Assembly: GCF_040954645.1 (NCBI RefSeq)
Contig: NC_092806.1
Location: forward strand, 147,464,429 to 147,528,428
Length of the DNA: 64,000 bases
Reading direction: 5' to 3'
From: Diabrotica undecimpunctata
Taxonomy: Eukaryota > Arthropoda > Insecta > Coleoptera > Chrysomelidae
Position 1 is the stretch's first letter, and every line of letters starts with the position of its first letter. The notes under the pieces are model-generated. The model was not told where the DNA came from and ran no database searches. It worked only from the letters and a program-made list of their open reading frames with translations. The position numbers and the translations under genes are program-made. Below are positions 32,465 to 42,921 of this stretch, piece by piece.

Positions 32465-32749
32465 CTAATGCAACCCTAGCACTAGTCGCTTCGTGATTTA
32501 TCCAAAACGATACCCATGATAACATAACAATAAGAATACTGGGTAAATATGTCTGGAAAATAAAGTATCCTATGTTTCTTTGTAGTTTGAATAAAAGTGA
32601 AAGTCTTTGATATGTGCCGGTAGCTAAGGTTTCTTTTCTATCGTTAGTTTCCCAACCTATTATGGTAAATTGAGGTAGCTCTGCCTTCTCCACTCCACGG
32701 ACTGGGGTAGAGTGCCAGGACATTACTACGTCTACTACGGTGTAGCCAT
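32465..32749 (-). CDS. Lcch3: LCCH3-like subunit, pre-M1, M1 and start of M2
   Basis: Acceptor CTTGTAG and donor TTAG|GTATGT bound 285 nt. It encodes GYTVVDVVMSWHSTPVRGVE, the loop-C region (AELPQFTIIGWETNDRKE and TGTYQRLSLLFKLQRNIGYF), M1 (IFQTYLPSILIVMLSWVSFW) and INHEATSARVALG leading into M2. This wording is that of GABA-receptor beta-like subunits, closest to LCCH3 by memory. Upstream, T plus AT forms the Tyr codon across the junction. Open throughout. Confidence 0.95.
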
Positions 32750-32935
32750 CTACAAGAAATTTAAGCTAGTTTATTAGTACAATTTAAATATGCTAAAATA
32801 GTCGGTACACGCCTAATATTTAGCGAAGATGACACAAAACATACTTAAAACTCACTCTGTATATAAAATGCAGCTAAATGAGAAATTTAGGGATTTTAAT
32901 ATTACTAATGGTAAATTTTTTGTATGGGTACTTAC

Positions 32936-33093
32936 AGCTTTCAATTTCAATACTACAATTTTGAGAGTCCAGGGGGTAGTAATGCAAATCCATCATGCAG
33001 GCCAAGGTGGTCGTAAATCTCATACCGTATTCTATGAATCCATCACCTCGTAATCTCACCAACTTATTTTTCTCGGTCACGTCATGAAGGAAA
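32936..33093 (-). CDS. Lcch3: LCCH3-like subunit, Cys-loop exon
   Basis: Acceptor TGTTTTAG and donor AAGCT|GTAAGT bound 158 nt. It encodes [32 protein letters not shown], and the signature Cys-loop [15 protein letters not shown] (two Cys 13 residues apart), then SIEIES. The G-x-x-x-Y-x-M-R-F-T-T-T part is ligand-binding loop B/E territory in GABA receptors. The intron to the next exon is only 186 bp, the one compact intron of the gene. Confidence 0.95.
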
Positions 33094-33139
33094 CTAAAAC
33101 ATTGCTTGTAATAAGGCCAATTTGAAATATACACACACA

Positions 33140-33786
33140 TAATACATCTAAAAAGCCGGATGTGTCGCGTGGGATCAAGTTTTTGATTTATTTTTTGGAG
33201 CTTTTAAAATGGCTCAATTTACTGAGTTGGCTTTGATACCCGTATACTTTATTTTTAGGCGCAATTTATGTTTAGAGAAAAATGATTTGCGCTAAGTGCC
33301 AGTAAATATAGTTATCTAGAAATGATACACGATCTTCCAACATTGCTAAATCAAATAAAAAATTTATAATGAGATTAGTTACTGATTTTTCGAATGAGTT
33401 TGAATGTTGTAGAGTTGTATTTAATTAAGCCAAAAATTAGAGAGCCAACAATAACAGGATTGGTCTTAAAAATATTGTTGATGGATAAATTAATACACAG
33501 TTGTTAATAAGGAAAGGTACTGTGAAAATTCTATACAATAAATAATTCTGTACAATAATAATAATAATAAAAATAACAAAAAAGTTTATCGGTACATTAG
33601 CACATCTTTATCTTCTATAGTGTCCATCCCATTACTACAACAAGCTGACGGGTCTTTATGTTCTTCAAATAACGAATCTTCGGAATGTTTATCGTTATTC
33701 TTTTCTCAGGTTTTTACAGATCAACCAACCAACGATACCATTCCTTAAATAATGTGCACACGTTTGTCTAAAACTCACCTCCTTTT
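33140..33786. other. Intron sequence with an (AAT)n run
   Basis: Start of the 12.9-kb second intron (in transcription order). 33547-33577 is an AAT-rich microsatellite. Nothing else recognised. Confidence 0.45.
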
Positions 33787-33935
33787 GAAGTTATACTTCT
33801 ATACGCACGGTCGGCGTTGGAAATTTGCATGAGAGTGAATCTGTGAAACCATTACATATGTAAGATAATGAGTAAGAGAGAGACAGAAGATATATTTTCT
33901 CTCTCTTCCTACCTCGAGAATAAAAATGTTCCTTT

Positions 33936-33937
<2 letters not shown>

Positions 33938-34003
<66 letters not shown>

Positions 34004-34037
34004 ATATTATATAATATATTATATATATATAATATTG

Positions 34038-34117
<80 letters not shown>
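33938..34117. repeat. Two (TA)n tracts
   Basis: 33938-34000 and 34045-34117 are TA dinucleotide tracts separated by an AT-rich, partly palindromic spacer. Confidence 0.95.
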
Positions 34118-34122
<5 letters not shown>

Positions 34123-34289
34123 CGTAATATGTATTAATATTATTATTTATGTGATATGTTTTGTATTATTTAAAATTAAACGTTTATAATTATTTTAAGC
34201 TTTTGTATTTCAAAATAATCACTGTTTTACCGAGAACTGTCAATTTTGAAATCTAGTATTTCTAATTGGCAAATCCTTTACGTGTTTGG

Positions 34290-34330
34290 TTTATACGCTG
34301 GTGGTTGTGAGTTCGAATCCCAATTATAAA
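34290..34330 (+). other. tRNA-like B box (possible SINE remnant)
   Basis: ggttgtgagttcgaatccca contains the GGTTCGAATCC-type internal pol III B box, preceded by ttatacgctg at a spacing like the anticodon/T-arm of tRNA-derived SINEs. No A box or folded tRNA could be confirmed. Confidence 0.4.
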
Positions 34331-36739
34331 TTTCCTTTTTTATTTTTGAAATATTTAAAAACCTCACGTTAATCTTATTAAATATATGTAATATACGCAA
34401 AAAACATAAATTTTAAAATAAAATAAAAATTTACAACATAATCCGAGTTGTTGGTTTTTTATTTTTATCTTCGTAAAGTAAGTTATGTATATTGGCAGTT
34501 TTAAATACTTATGAATATTACATTTTAATTTATATTGTATTATTATATTGAATTATGTTGCAGTGTATTTATTGTATTGTAATTTTTATATTAATAACAA
34601 AATAAACAATGAATTTTACTGCAGAGTATGTGTAAATTTTTTTTTTGCATTCAACTCCTTTTATACATATATAAAAATAAAAATATATATTTTCATTAAA
34701 ATATTGATAGAATCCTTCATTTACTATACTCCTATTACAGGTCAAATGTTTATATACAGCAAACTATGCACCATATACCTATATAACTAATTCTTTTTCT
34801 CTTTCTGCTCTCTCTTACATATGTAATGATTGTGCAGATTGGCTCCTATATAAATTTTTAACGGCGAACGCGTGTATTGAAGTATAACTTCTACCGGCAG
34901 TCCCACTGGACTGCCACACCCGTTTTTTTCTCTCTCCTAGTCCTGAAAATTGGCTTCGGTTACTCCTATATTCAAGAAAGGAAATGAGCTTAACTGCAAT
35001 AATTATCGTCCAATCAGCCTGGTTCCTATTGTCGGCAACGTCATGGAATCGATTATTTGGGAAGCTATGTCTTCTTCAAGAAAAAGTCATCCCACAGCAT
35101 GGCTTTATCAAAGGTCGTTCAATGATCACAAACTTACTTCATTGTGTAAATGACTGATCATTATCTTTAAACAATCGGCATCTTGTCGATGTAGTCTACT
35201 AAGATTGTTCCAAAGCTTTCGACCGTGTACCAAAACGTCGATTACTAGCTAAATTGGATCAGTATAGTATCCGCGGAAAGTTAAACATTTGGATTCAATA
35301 TTTTCTATCCTACAGATACTTCAGGGTTCGCGTTGGGAAAGACCACTCACTAGATAAGCCAGTCAAGAGTGGAGTCCCACAAGGATCAGTACTTGGACCG
35401 CTTCTTTTTTGTGTCCACACTAGTGATCTTTCGCTCATTGTAACGAGTAAGGTTGTCATTTACGCTGATGATACGAAATTATATGTGAATCCAATTATTA
35501 ACCAACACGTTCTTCAGCACGATCTTGATGCTATATTCAAATGGTCCTCAGAATGGTTACTTCCGCTTAACATTGAAAAATGCGTTGTCCTACATATCGG
35601 CAAAATAACCCATCATACCGTACTTTATTAATGGACATTTCTTGGATGAATGATCTCGGAGTGATAATTAATAGTGACTTAAATTGGTCTGATCACATAG
35701 TGTCGGTGTGTCAACGTGCAAACCTCTTATATATCTCTAACCTCTTTTAGTAAACTTTACTCAATATATGTTAGACCTATTCTTGAGTTTGCCGGGCCAG
35801 TGTGGAATCCAGACTTAGTCGCGATAAAATCCTACTTGAAAATCTTCAGTGCAAAGCCACAAGACTGGCATACGGCCGTGTAAGACCTAACAATGAAGAT
35901 GGACTTATCTTACGACATTCGAGCAGCGACGTCTTCGAGGTGACCTAATTATGCCCTTCCGTATTTTAAAACAACTTTGGGAACCTAAACACCATATTCA
36001 CTTTGAGTCAAGACGAAAGATTAAGATTCCATCGTTACAAATTAAACAGGGAACAAACTACTGCAAGGTCAAGGGTGAACTTCTTGCCAAATAGACTTTT
36101 TAATATCTTTTTTTTTTTTTTTTTTTGATGAGGGTGGAAATGTTCTAAACACCATACCATTGCTCGGCGTGTGTTGGATTCAGGGCAGAGGAAAACATCT
36201 GAGCCCATTTCCCCCTATGTAGAGGAGGTCCTGCAAACGGATGCCTTTCTGTTGCCCTGCCTACCAACTAAAACCACCCATTCTTCGTCAAGACACCCCC
36301 GTACGTGTTCAATTAGCGAACGAAACTTAGAGATGCCTTGCGCTGCCTGAATTAGTAATAAAGTTTTGTTGCTGGTTCTTAGCTAGAAGCGGTAAGGAAT
36401 CAGAAGAAAAATGTATGTAAAATAGGCCCATATGTAAATGGCCTTGCCGATGGTATTACCTAAGAGCGGTAAGGAACCAGGGGGAGAGTATATGGAATGT
36501 ATAGGTATACAAGGTAACAATAAGGTGTAAGAATATTTGGTATTAGGTAATATTAGGTAACAATAAGTAAGTATACATACGTATGCTATAAACAAGTGTA
36601 TTACACACATATACACACATACATACGTACATACACATACACACCTACGAACACACAAATACACATATACACATATTTACATACATATTCATACAATGAT
36701 AACTAGTTTTAAATGGAGGTGGATTGCCCCAGATCACTC

Positions 36740-39631
36740 TCATCCTGTCTCAGTTTCTTTCTCTATCATGGACTTTCTCTTCATAATTTTTGTTACTTGG
36801 TCTACAAGAAATTCAAAGTTCTCTCTGCTTTCCATAGCGACACGTATCAAGTTGTCAGAGGATATCTCTCCTAGCTTTGTTCGCATTATGTGTTGTTCCG
36901 ACGCAAACACCTTGCACCTAAAGATACAATGCTCCGCATCGTCTTCTAATTTACATATGACACAATTATCATCGCTGGTTTTTCGTATACGATACGTGTA
37001 AGACCTGAAAGATCCATGTCCGGTCAGGAACTGCATAAAATAAAAATTTACTCGTTTGAACTTACATTTGTACCACTCTATCACATTGGGTATTAGTTTT
37101 TTGGTCCATTGTGCCTTGTCTATCTGTGCCTCCCATTCTGCTTGCCATTCTGTTAGTAATTGTTCTCTAATGGCGGCTCTGACCTGAGGTAGGTGGCCGT
37201 TTCGAGAGTTATAAAGCATCTGCCGTTCTTTAGCTAGGAGGTGAATAGGGAGCGTGCCCGCTATTACCTGTAGGGCCATCGTTGAAGTGGTCCTGTACGC
37301 ACTTGTAACTTTTAATAGAGGCTTTCGCTGGGCTCTGGTTATCATGTCTCTGTACTTTTTGTAATTTAGTACGTCTGCCCAAATGGGGGTTCCATATAAT
37401 ATAGTTGACTGTACCACTTGCAGGTACATTCTTCGTTTTTGGCTGCTTGGGCCTCCTATATTCGGCATGATTCTTTGTAGGGCTGCCGTTCTTTCTTCCG
37501 CCCTCTGGACTACATTTGTCAGGTGTTTTGTGAACCTTAGACCTGTGTCGATGTATATGCCTAGGTATTTTGCACAATTTGTAGGGGTTATAATAGTACT
37601 ACCAATTTGAAAAGTCATCTCGGGTCTTCGTCGTGGTCCTTTTAGTATGACCACTTCCGTTTTGCTTCCTGCTAGTTCGAGATCGTTTCTAGCCATCCAG
37701 CTGTTGACTTTTCTGCAGCATGTGTTGACTTTGTCTTCGATTTTCCAGTTCATGTCAGTCATGACTAGTATCGCCAGGTCATCTGCGTATGCAATAGCTA
37801 GAGTATCTCTACCATATTCTATTTCTAGTACCCCGTTATATAATATATTCCAGAGTGTCGGACCTAATACAGAACCTTGCGGTACGCCGGCTGTTAACTT
37901 CTGTTCTGTATTTTTTGCCACTGTAACGTATCTATTAGTAAGATACCTTTTAATGATATTGATGAGATATCCTGACACTCGTGCTGATTCCAGTTTTGTT
38001 ATGATATGTGCCCAGTTGGCAGAGTTGAAGGCATTCTTTACATCAAACATAACCAGTATAGCCCATCTTTTCTTTGTGTTTTTTACAGTATCGGTTAAAC
38101 TTTTTACCGCGTCTATGGCTGATTTAGCTTTTCTAAATCCGTATTGTCTGTTGGAGATAGTCTCTCTTTCACTTAATTCATCTTCTAGGCGATTTTTGAC
38201 AATATTTTCGTATAGTTTTCCTAGACAATCTAATAAACATATAGGCCTGTACGAATTGGCTTCGTCCGGGTTTTTACCGGGTTTATGTATTAGTGTAAGT
38301 TTAGCTAGTTTCAGCTGGTCTGGAAATTCTTGTCTTGTTAGCAGCTCATTGAGTGCTATTCTAGTAGCTTCTGGGCATTCATTCACTAGTATTTTTATCG
38401 CCTCTGGTGGCACACGGTCCGGTCCAGGGGATTTACCTATTTTGATGGAATTGGCGGCTCTGGTGAGTTCAGCCGCCGTTAATTCTTTGGGACAGTTCTC
38501 ATCGTCTCTAATCAGGAAGTCGTTTATAGGCTTGTTAGGAAACAGGGTATTCGCTATTTCCCTTCTTTTGTCATCGCATAGGTTATATGGGGTCTCTGAC
38601 CTCAGCGTCTTAGTGGCGATCCTGTATGCTTCGCCCCATATATCGTTCTCCAATGCCTCGCACAAGTTCTGCCAGCATGTACGTTTAGCCCATTTGATCA
38701 ATTTATTGAGTTCCTTTTTGGCGTTCTTATACTCTTCTTTAACTTGCTGCGTCCTATTTCTCTGTGCCGTACGCCTGATTCTAAGACATTCTGTCCGCTT
38801 TTGGTGAATGTTTTCATTCCACCAGTATGGTATTGTGTATGTGACATGTTTGCTTTTGCTGCTCGCTTTGTGTGCTTTTATTATGTTGTCTCTAAAGTTA
38901 TTAAAGTTGGTAGTTTCTTCTTGTAAGTTCCGTATCTGATTCCTGAATTTGTTCTTATCGAACTCGAGTAATTTCCTGCCGTGCCTGGTTGTGACCTTAA
39001 TGCCGACTTCGTATGAGATGTACTTGTGAAACGTAAAGATGTTATCATCAAGCACATCCCATCCCGAGATCTTCTTGGCGCAGTTGTTGGTTGCTAGTGT
39101 AATGTCTATGTGACTTCGCGACTCACCTCTTTCGAATGTGGGTTTACCATTGTTTAGCACAGTCAGGTTTGCGGAGGAGATCCATTCGTTCCAAATTTCT
39201 CCTCTTTTGTCATTTTTTGGGGACCCCCAAAGAATAGATTTGGCGTTTATATCACCAGCAATTATGTATGTTGTTTCTCCCTGTGACGCCTCAATGATTT
39301 TTTCAACCCGCTCAGCATATTGTGTCATGGTTATATTAGGTGAGATATAACAGGCTATGATTGCTAGTTCGTTTATTTTTATCTTTAGAAATCCCTCTTT
39401 TTTGGTAATTTTGTTTATGCACACTGTGTTGTTTACCAAAAATACAGCAACGTCTGCTCTGTTATCGGAGATCCAACCAATTTTTTTTGAGATATTTTTA
39501 TTCGGTTCTGGGACTATGATGATATCTGCGTCAATTTGCAGGGCTTTTGAGTAAATCAGGTCGTGTGCCACCTTTGCCCTTCCGATGTTCACCTGCAGTA
39601 TTCTAAGTCCTTTTGTCTGGATCGAAGCCAT
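36740..39631 (-). CDS. R1-type LINE ORF2: endonuclease and reverse transcriptase
   Basis: 963 residues from MASIQTKGLRILQVNIGR to a stop. About 10-225: APE-like endonuclease (LQVNIGRAK, IIIVPEPNKN, YIIAGDINAKSILWGSP, SHIDITLATNN). About 360-720: reverse transcriptase (KIGKSPGPDRVPPEAIKILV, YRPICLLDCLGKLYENIVKN, QYGFRKAKSAIDAVKSL, ILVMFDVKNAFNSANWAHII, GVPQGSVLGPTLWNILYNGV, AIAYADDLAIL with the catalytic DD). About 915-935: C-terminal CCHC-like finger (CVICKLEDDAEHCIFRC). The length and the endonuclease wording fit the R1 clade, which copies its own RNA at a nicked target. No stops or frameshifts, so the product may be active, though the loss of an intact ORF1 start argues against autonomous movement. 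Confidence 0.92.
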   Translation of the reverse strand: MASIQTKGLRILQVNIGRAKVAHDLIYSKALQIDADIIIVPEPNKNISKKIGWISDNRADVAVFLVNNTVCINKITKKEGFLKIKINELAIIACYISPNITMTQYAERVEKIIEASQGETTYIIAGDINAKSILWGSPKNDKRGEIWNEWISSANLTVLNNGKPTFERGESRSHIDITLATNNCAKKISGWDVLDDNIFTFHKYISYEVGIKVTTRHGRKLLEFDKNKFRNQIRNLQEETTNFNNFRDNIIKAHKASSKSKHVTYTIPYWWNENIHQKRTECLRIRRTAQRNRTQQVKEEYKNAKKELNKLIKWAKRTCWQNLCEALENDIWGEAYRIATKTLRSETPYNLCDDKRREIANTLFPNKPINDFLIRDDENCPKELTAAELTRAANSIKIGKSPGPDRVPPEAIKILVNECPEATRIALNELLTRQEFPDQLKLAKLTLIHKPGKNPDEANSYRPICLLDCLGKLYENIVKNRLEDELSERETISNRQYGFRKAKSAIDAVKSLTDTVKNTKKRWAILVMFDVKNAFNSANWAHIITKLESARVSGYLINIIKRYLTNRYVTVAKNTEQKLTAGVPQGSVLGPTLWNILYNGVLEIEYGRDTLAIAYADDLAILVMTDMNWKIEDKVNTCCRKVNSWMARNDLELAGSKTEVVILKGPRRRPEMTFQIGSTIITPTNCAKYLGIYIDTGLRFTKHLTNVVQRAEERTAALQRIMPNIGGPSSQKRRMYLQVVQSTILYGTPIWADVLNYKKYRDMITRAQRKPLLKVTSAYRTTSTMALQVIAGTLPIHLLAKERQMLYNSRNGHLPQVRAAIREQLLTEWQAEWEAQIDKAQWTKKLIPNVIEWYKCKFKRVNFYFMQFLTGHGSFRSYTYRIRKTSDDNCVICKLEDDAEHCIFRCKVFASEQHIMRTKLGEISSDNLIRVAMESRENFEFLVDQVTKIMKRKSMIEKETETG

Positions 39632-39685
39632 TTCAAGTCGTTACAACTAGCTCTTCTAGGTCACTAGGATGAGAGTTATCGGGGG

Positions 39686-40781
39686 TCAACTGAGTATTTT
39701 TCGCAGAGTGTTGTCCGGAGATAGTCCAGACATCTGCGGTCCTTCAGTGTCGGGGACGGGATTGTTGTTTTTGTTTTCCGCTATGTTGCTAGCCATTTCC
39801 ACTACCTCGGCACACATACTCTCGAATTCCTTCATTAATGAGGGGAACTTACCCTTACGAAAAACGTCGTCATCTATAGTATCGTCATCAGGATTTGGCG
39901 CAGATGTCGAAGGTATGTCATTTTTCGCCCGTGCGATGTCTTCAACTATCGGTTGGGGAAAGGGTGTCGATGGCGGTTTAGCGGGCACGCTTTCTGTTAG
40001 TTCTTTTGCGCGCGTCTTGTCGGCTAGTCGCGCCCTTTGGAGAGCGCCACTAAATTCTCGGCACCGCGCGGTTCCAATGTGGTGCCCCTCTTTGCAGAGA
40101 ACACACCACTCCTCATTTCTGCATGTGTCCTTCTCCTTACAGTCCTTCTTTCCGCACTTAAGACAGAGGCCAATACGGTCAGGACCGTCGCACTTTGAGA
40201 TGTCATGTGTGTACGACCAGCACCGTTGACATCTCCTAACTACGTATCTTTTTTCGACCTCGCATCTAGCAAGGCCCACTTTAATGTGTCCTATCTCCAA
40301 CACTCTTTTGGCTGCCTCGGTAGACAGAACAACCGTGGCTGCCAGCGTGTCCCCTCGCATCTTTCTTAGACTTTTAATCAGGAAGTCCTTTTCCCACTTG
40401 CCTATCACTACAGACAGTGCATTTTGCAATGTCTCTGTGTTTGTATTCGCGGTCATACCTCTGACATGTATAACCGTGGACCTATCTTGTCCCAGTTGTC
40501 TTGCCTTGAAGCCGCTATCTTTGGACGCGATGGCAGACTTTATTGCCTTGACGGCATCTGGGTCCTTATCTAGGGTGATAAGTAACTTACCATCCCTAGT
40601 ACTCCGGAGGCTACGGATTGCCTGAATAGCATTTGTCTTGCCCACGGCATCCTGTACCCCCTCTAGGAGTTGGGTGTAGCTTGTGTCTTTTTTTCGACAC
40701 GATGAAGCCGTAGGTCGGCCTGTCCTTTCTTGTGGCAGTAGTATGTACTTGTACCATGTTGCTAGTCGCTTTAAAGATAAC
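39686..40781 (-). pseudogene. R1-type LINE ORF1 (gag-like), N-terminus frameshifted
   Basis: From about 40690 the frame reads SYTQLLEGVQDAVGKTNAIQ, a coiled and charged region, then three zinc knuckles (CQRCWSYTHDISKC, CLKCGKKDCKEKDTC, CVLCKEGHHIGTARC) and a Pro/Asp-rich tail to the stop at 39686, 54 bases before ORF2. The matching N-terminal text (RPTYGFIVSKK) is in another frame, and a run of seven A near 40690 marks the one-base slip. In the unshifted frame the first Met lies outside the element in the target sequence (MFQILKR), so the annotated start there is false. The true start is lost. ORF1 of this clade binds RNA in the transposition particle. Confidence 0.8.
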
Positions 40782-41567
40782 CTTTTTAATATCTGGAACA
40801 ATTTGGATCAAGACACTATATCGGCAACTAGTGTTAACATCTTTAAAAATAAACTTGATAGCGCTTTATTTTATTTATTGGATTGTTAGTTTGGACCGCA
40901 TTATTTATTTATTGTTTCAAAATTTTTGTATGATGTACTTAATTGTTTAACTTTACTTAATTCTATAATTGGTTTTAGTTTTATAAGGATATTTTTGTTT
41001 TGTTTTTTGGGCATAATAGGAGCTCGCTCCTCTGCCCTTATTTGTTATATAATAATAATAATAATAATCTTAATATTTAGGTGAACAAAATGTCTAACCA
41101 CCTAAAATCACTCTTATAATATGTACTTGTTTCCCCAATAATTTTTTATATCTTCGAAAACAACACATCAAATAATTGTCGCATTCGAGAGTTATGTGAT
41201 TTTTAGTCATTAATGCTTGAATTGATCGAAGATAAACTTAAAGAATGAGAAGACTAAATCAAAATACTTTTTAAAGGCATACAAGGCATACTAGAAGTAC
41301 CAAGGTGATTGTAAAACAATAGAAATAGTCCTGAAAACCGAAATTAAAAATATCATCAAACAACTCATAACAAATAAAAGCCCAGGTTCAGAATCGTTAT
41401 TATTGATCGAAATATTAGTCATTTTATTCAATCACATTTATAATACACAAAAAATACTACTATCAATATTTATCCCACTACCGAAAAGGCCAAATCCACA
41501 ACAATGCAATGAGTTTCGTTTGATTCCGTTTGTTTACGAGTCATGCGGTAAATGTCATTAAAAGTCT

Positions 41568-41927
41568 CCTTCTTCTTGTAGTTCCTTCTCCTATCGGAGG
41601 TTGGCTATCATCACAGTTATCCGTACCTTATTGGCAGCTGCTCTAAAAAGATCTATTGAGCTGCAACTATACCACTCCCTTAGGTTTCTCAGCCAGGGAA
41701 TTCTTCATCTTTCTATGGATCTTTTACTCTTGATTTTACCTTGCATTATGAGCCTTAATATCTCATATTTCGCACCTCTGGTAATGTGGCCTAAATATTC
41801 CAGCTTTCTTGTTTTGATGTGCTTTATGACCTCGCAATCCTTTTGTAGCCTTCTTAACACTTCTGCGTTTGTAACTCGTTGGGTCCATGGTATTTTCAAA
41901 ATCCTTCTATACAGCCATTACAGTATA
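41568..41927 (-). mobile_element. RTE-like LINE 3' fragment with 12-bp target duplication
   Basis: CATTAAAAGTCT flanks it at 41556-41567 and 41928-41939. On the reverse strand it reads RRILKIPWTQRVTNAEVLRR, KTRKLEYLGHITRGAKYEIL, RLIMQGKIKSKRSIER, then LFRAAANK-type sequence and an AAGAAG-rich tail (41568-41578). It is a 5'-truncated copy of ~360 bp inserted into the older RTE element in the opposite direction. Confidence 0.88.
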
Positions 41928-42921
41928 CATTAAAAGTCTTACATCACTATAATAGTTTTATAATAAAAAGTGCGAAACAATCATCGGAGACTATCAGTTT
42001 GGATTCAGCGTCGGCGTGGGAACCAGGGAAGCCCTGTTCAGATTACTAGTTCTGGCAAAAAACTGCTACAACCAACAGAAAGATATATTTTAATGCTTCA
42101 AAGACTTTGAAAAGGCATTTCAGAGTAAGACACGATCTACTATTAAAACGTTTGCAAGAAATCGGTTTAGATGGAAAGGACATTAAGCTGTTGAAAAACT
42201 TGTACTGGAATCAAATTGCCAGAATGAAGATCGAGTGTTCTACATCTGCTGAAGCAGAAATTAAAAAAAAAGTTAGACAGGGATGTGTTTTATCACCCCT
42301 GCTATTTAATCTTTATTCTGAGTTTATATTTAAAGAGGCAATGGAGGATTTCTAGAACGGAGTCAAGGTTAACGGCGTAAACCTTGGAAAATCCTTACAA
42401 AAGCCTTGTAAAAGTGAGAGCCTTATAGATATGTCAATAATACAGTGTTGATTCCAGAATATAACGATAACTTATTTACAGCACCAACTCGGCCTGTGAG
42501 TAATTTGGTTTAAAAAGAAACATTTAGAAAATCAAACTGATGTCAATCCGAAAAATCAAAATATACCTTAACCTTGCAGAAGAGACGGATTCATTTTGGA
42601 ACAGGTCAGCAATTTCAAGTACCTGGGATGTTGGATCGATAGCAGTCCAAAGCATTATTTGTAAATGAGATAATTTTTTCGAAAAAATCAAAAGATTCTT
42701 ATATAGTTCTCGAATAGGACTAACAAATCGACTACATTTATTAAAATGCTACGTCTAATTGACTCTCCTCTATGCAGATGAAACGTAGACCCTTAAGACA
42801 TGACATACCTCATTGCATACCTCAAACGAAAAAGTGCTGCGTGGAACAAGCAAGAAACAAAAACTTTTAAACATAGTGAACGTTAGGAAAACATTATATC
42901 TAGGCCAAATACTGAGAAATA

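Larger units (their letters stand above)
33787..34891. mobile_element. Foldback element with GAAGTTATACTTC ends
   Basis: The left end begins gaagttatacttctatacgc and the right end, reversed, gaagttatacttcaatacac; inverted similarity runs ~100 bp through cattacatatgtaag and a ga-rich block. The interior contains two long (TA)n tracts, AT-rich sequence and a tRNA-like B box (about 34310). No transposase ORF. Next to it, 34896-34915 (ggcagtcc, four bases, ggactgcc) forms a small hairpin outside the element. Confidence 0.75.
36109..40781 (-). mobile_element. R1-clade LINE, near full length, with 13-bp target duplication
   Basis: CTTTTTAATATCT flanks the element on both sides (36096-36108 and 40782-40794). 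The 3' end on the reverse strand is a poly(A) tract (T run at 36109-36126). It holds ORF1 (gag-like, three zinc knuckles) and ORF2 (endonuclease, RT, Cys/His). The 3' UTR (36127-36739) includes a CA/TA-rich microsatellite. The 5' end lacks an upstream start for ORF1, so a small 5' truncation is likely. The 963-codon ORF2 is unbroken, which makes it one of the youngest insertions in the window. Confidence 0.92.
34943..41070 (+). mobile_element. CR1-like LINE, 5'-truncated, split by an R1-type LINE
   Basis: Part one (34943-36108): SVTPIFKKGNELNCNNYRPI, DCSKAFDRVPKRRLLAKLD, KSGVPQGSVLGPLLFCVHTS, VVIYADDTKLYVNPII (YADD), ILEFAGPVWNPDL, then ENLQCKATRLAYGRVRPN and a frame ending NFLPNRLFNI. Part two (40782-41070) resumes NIWNNLDQDTIS, VNIFKNKLDSALFYLLDC and a stop, then a 3' UTR with a GGAGCTCGCTCC hairpin and an (ATA)n tail at 41049-41069. 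The wording is that of CR1/Jockey-group elements. Several frameshifts and stops exist. The join across the 4.7-kb insertion is in frame once one 13-bp duplication is removed. It lies in the second LCCH3 intron, opposite to the gene. Confidence 0.85.

Noticed and set aside
34290..34330. Complete tRNA gene
   Set aside because: Only a B-box-like string is present; no cloverleaf or A box could be drawn.
37647..38807. 386-codon forward ORF
   Set aside because: It is entirely antisense to the intact R1 ORF2 and has no domain; an open antisense frame follows from the codon use of ORF2.
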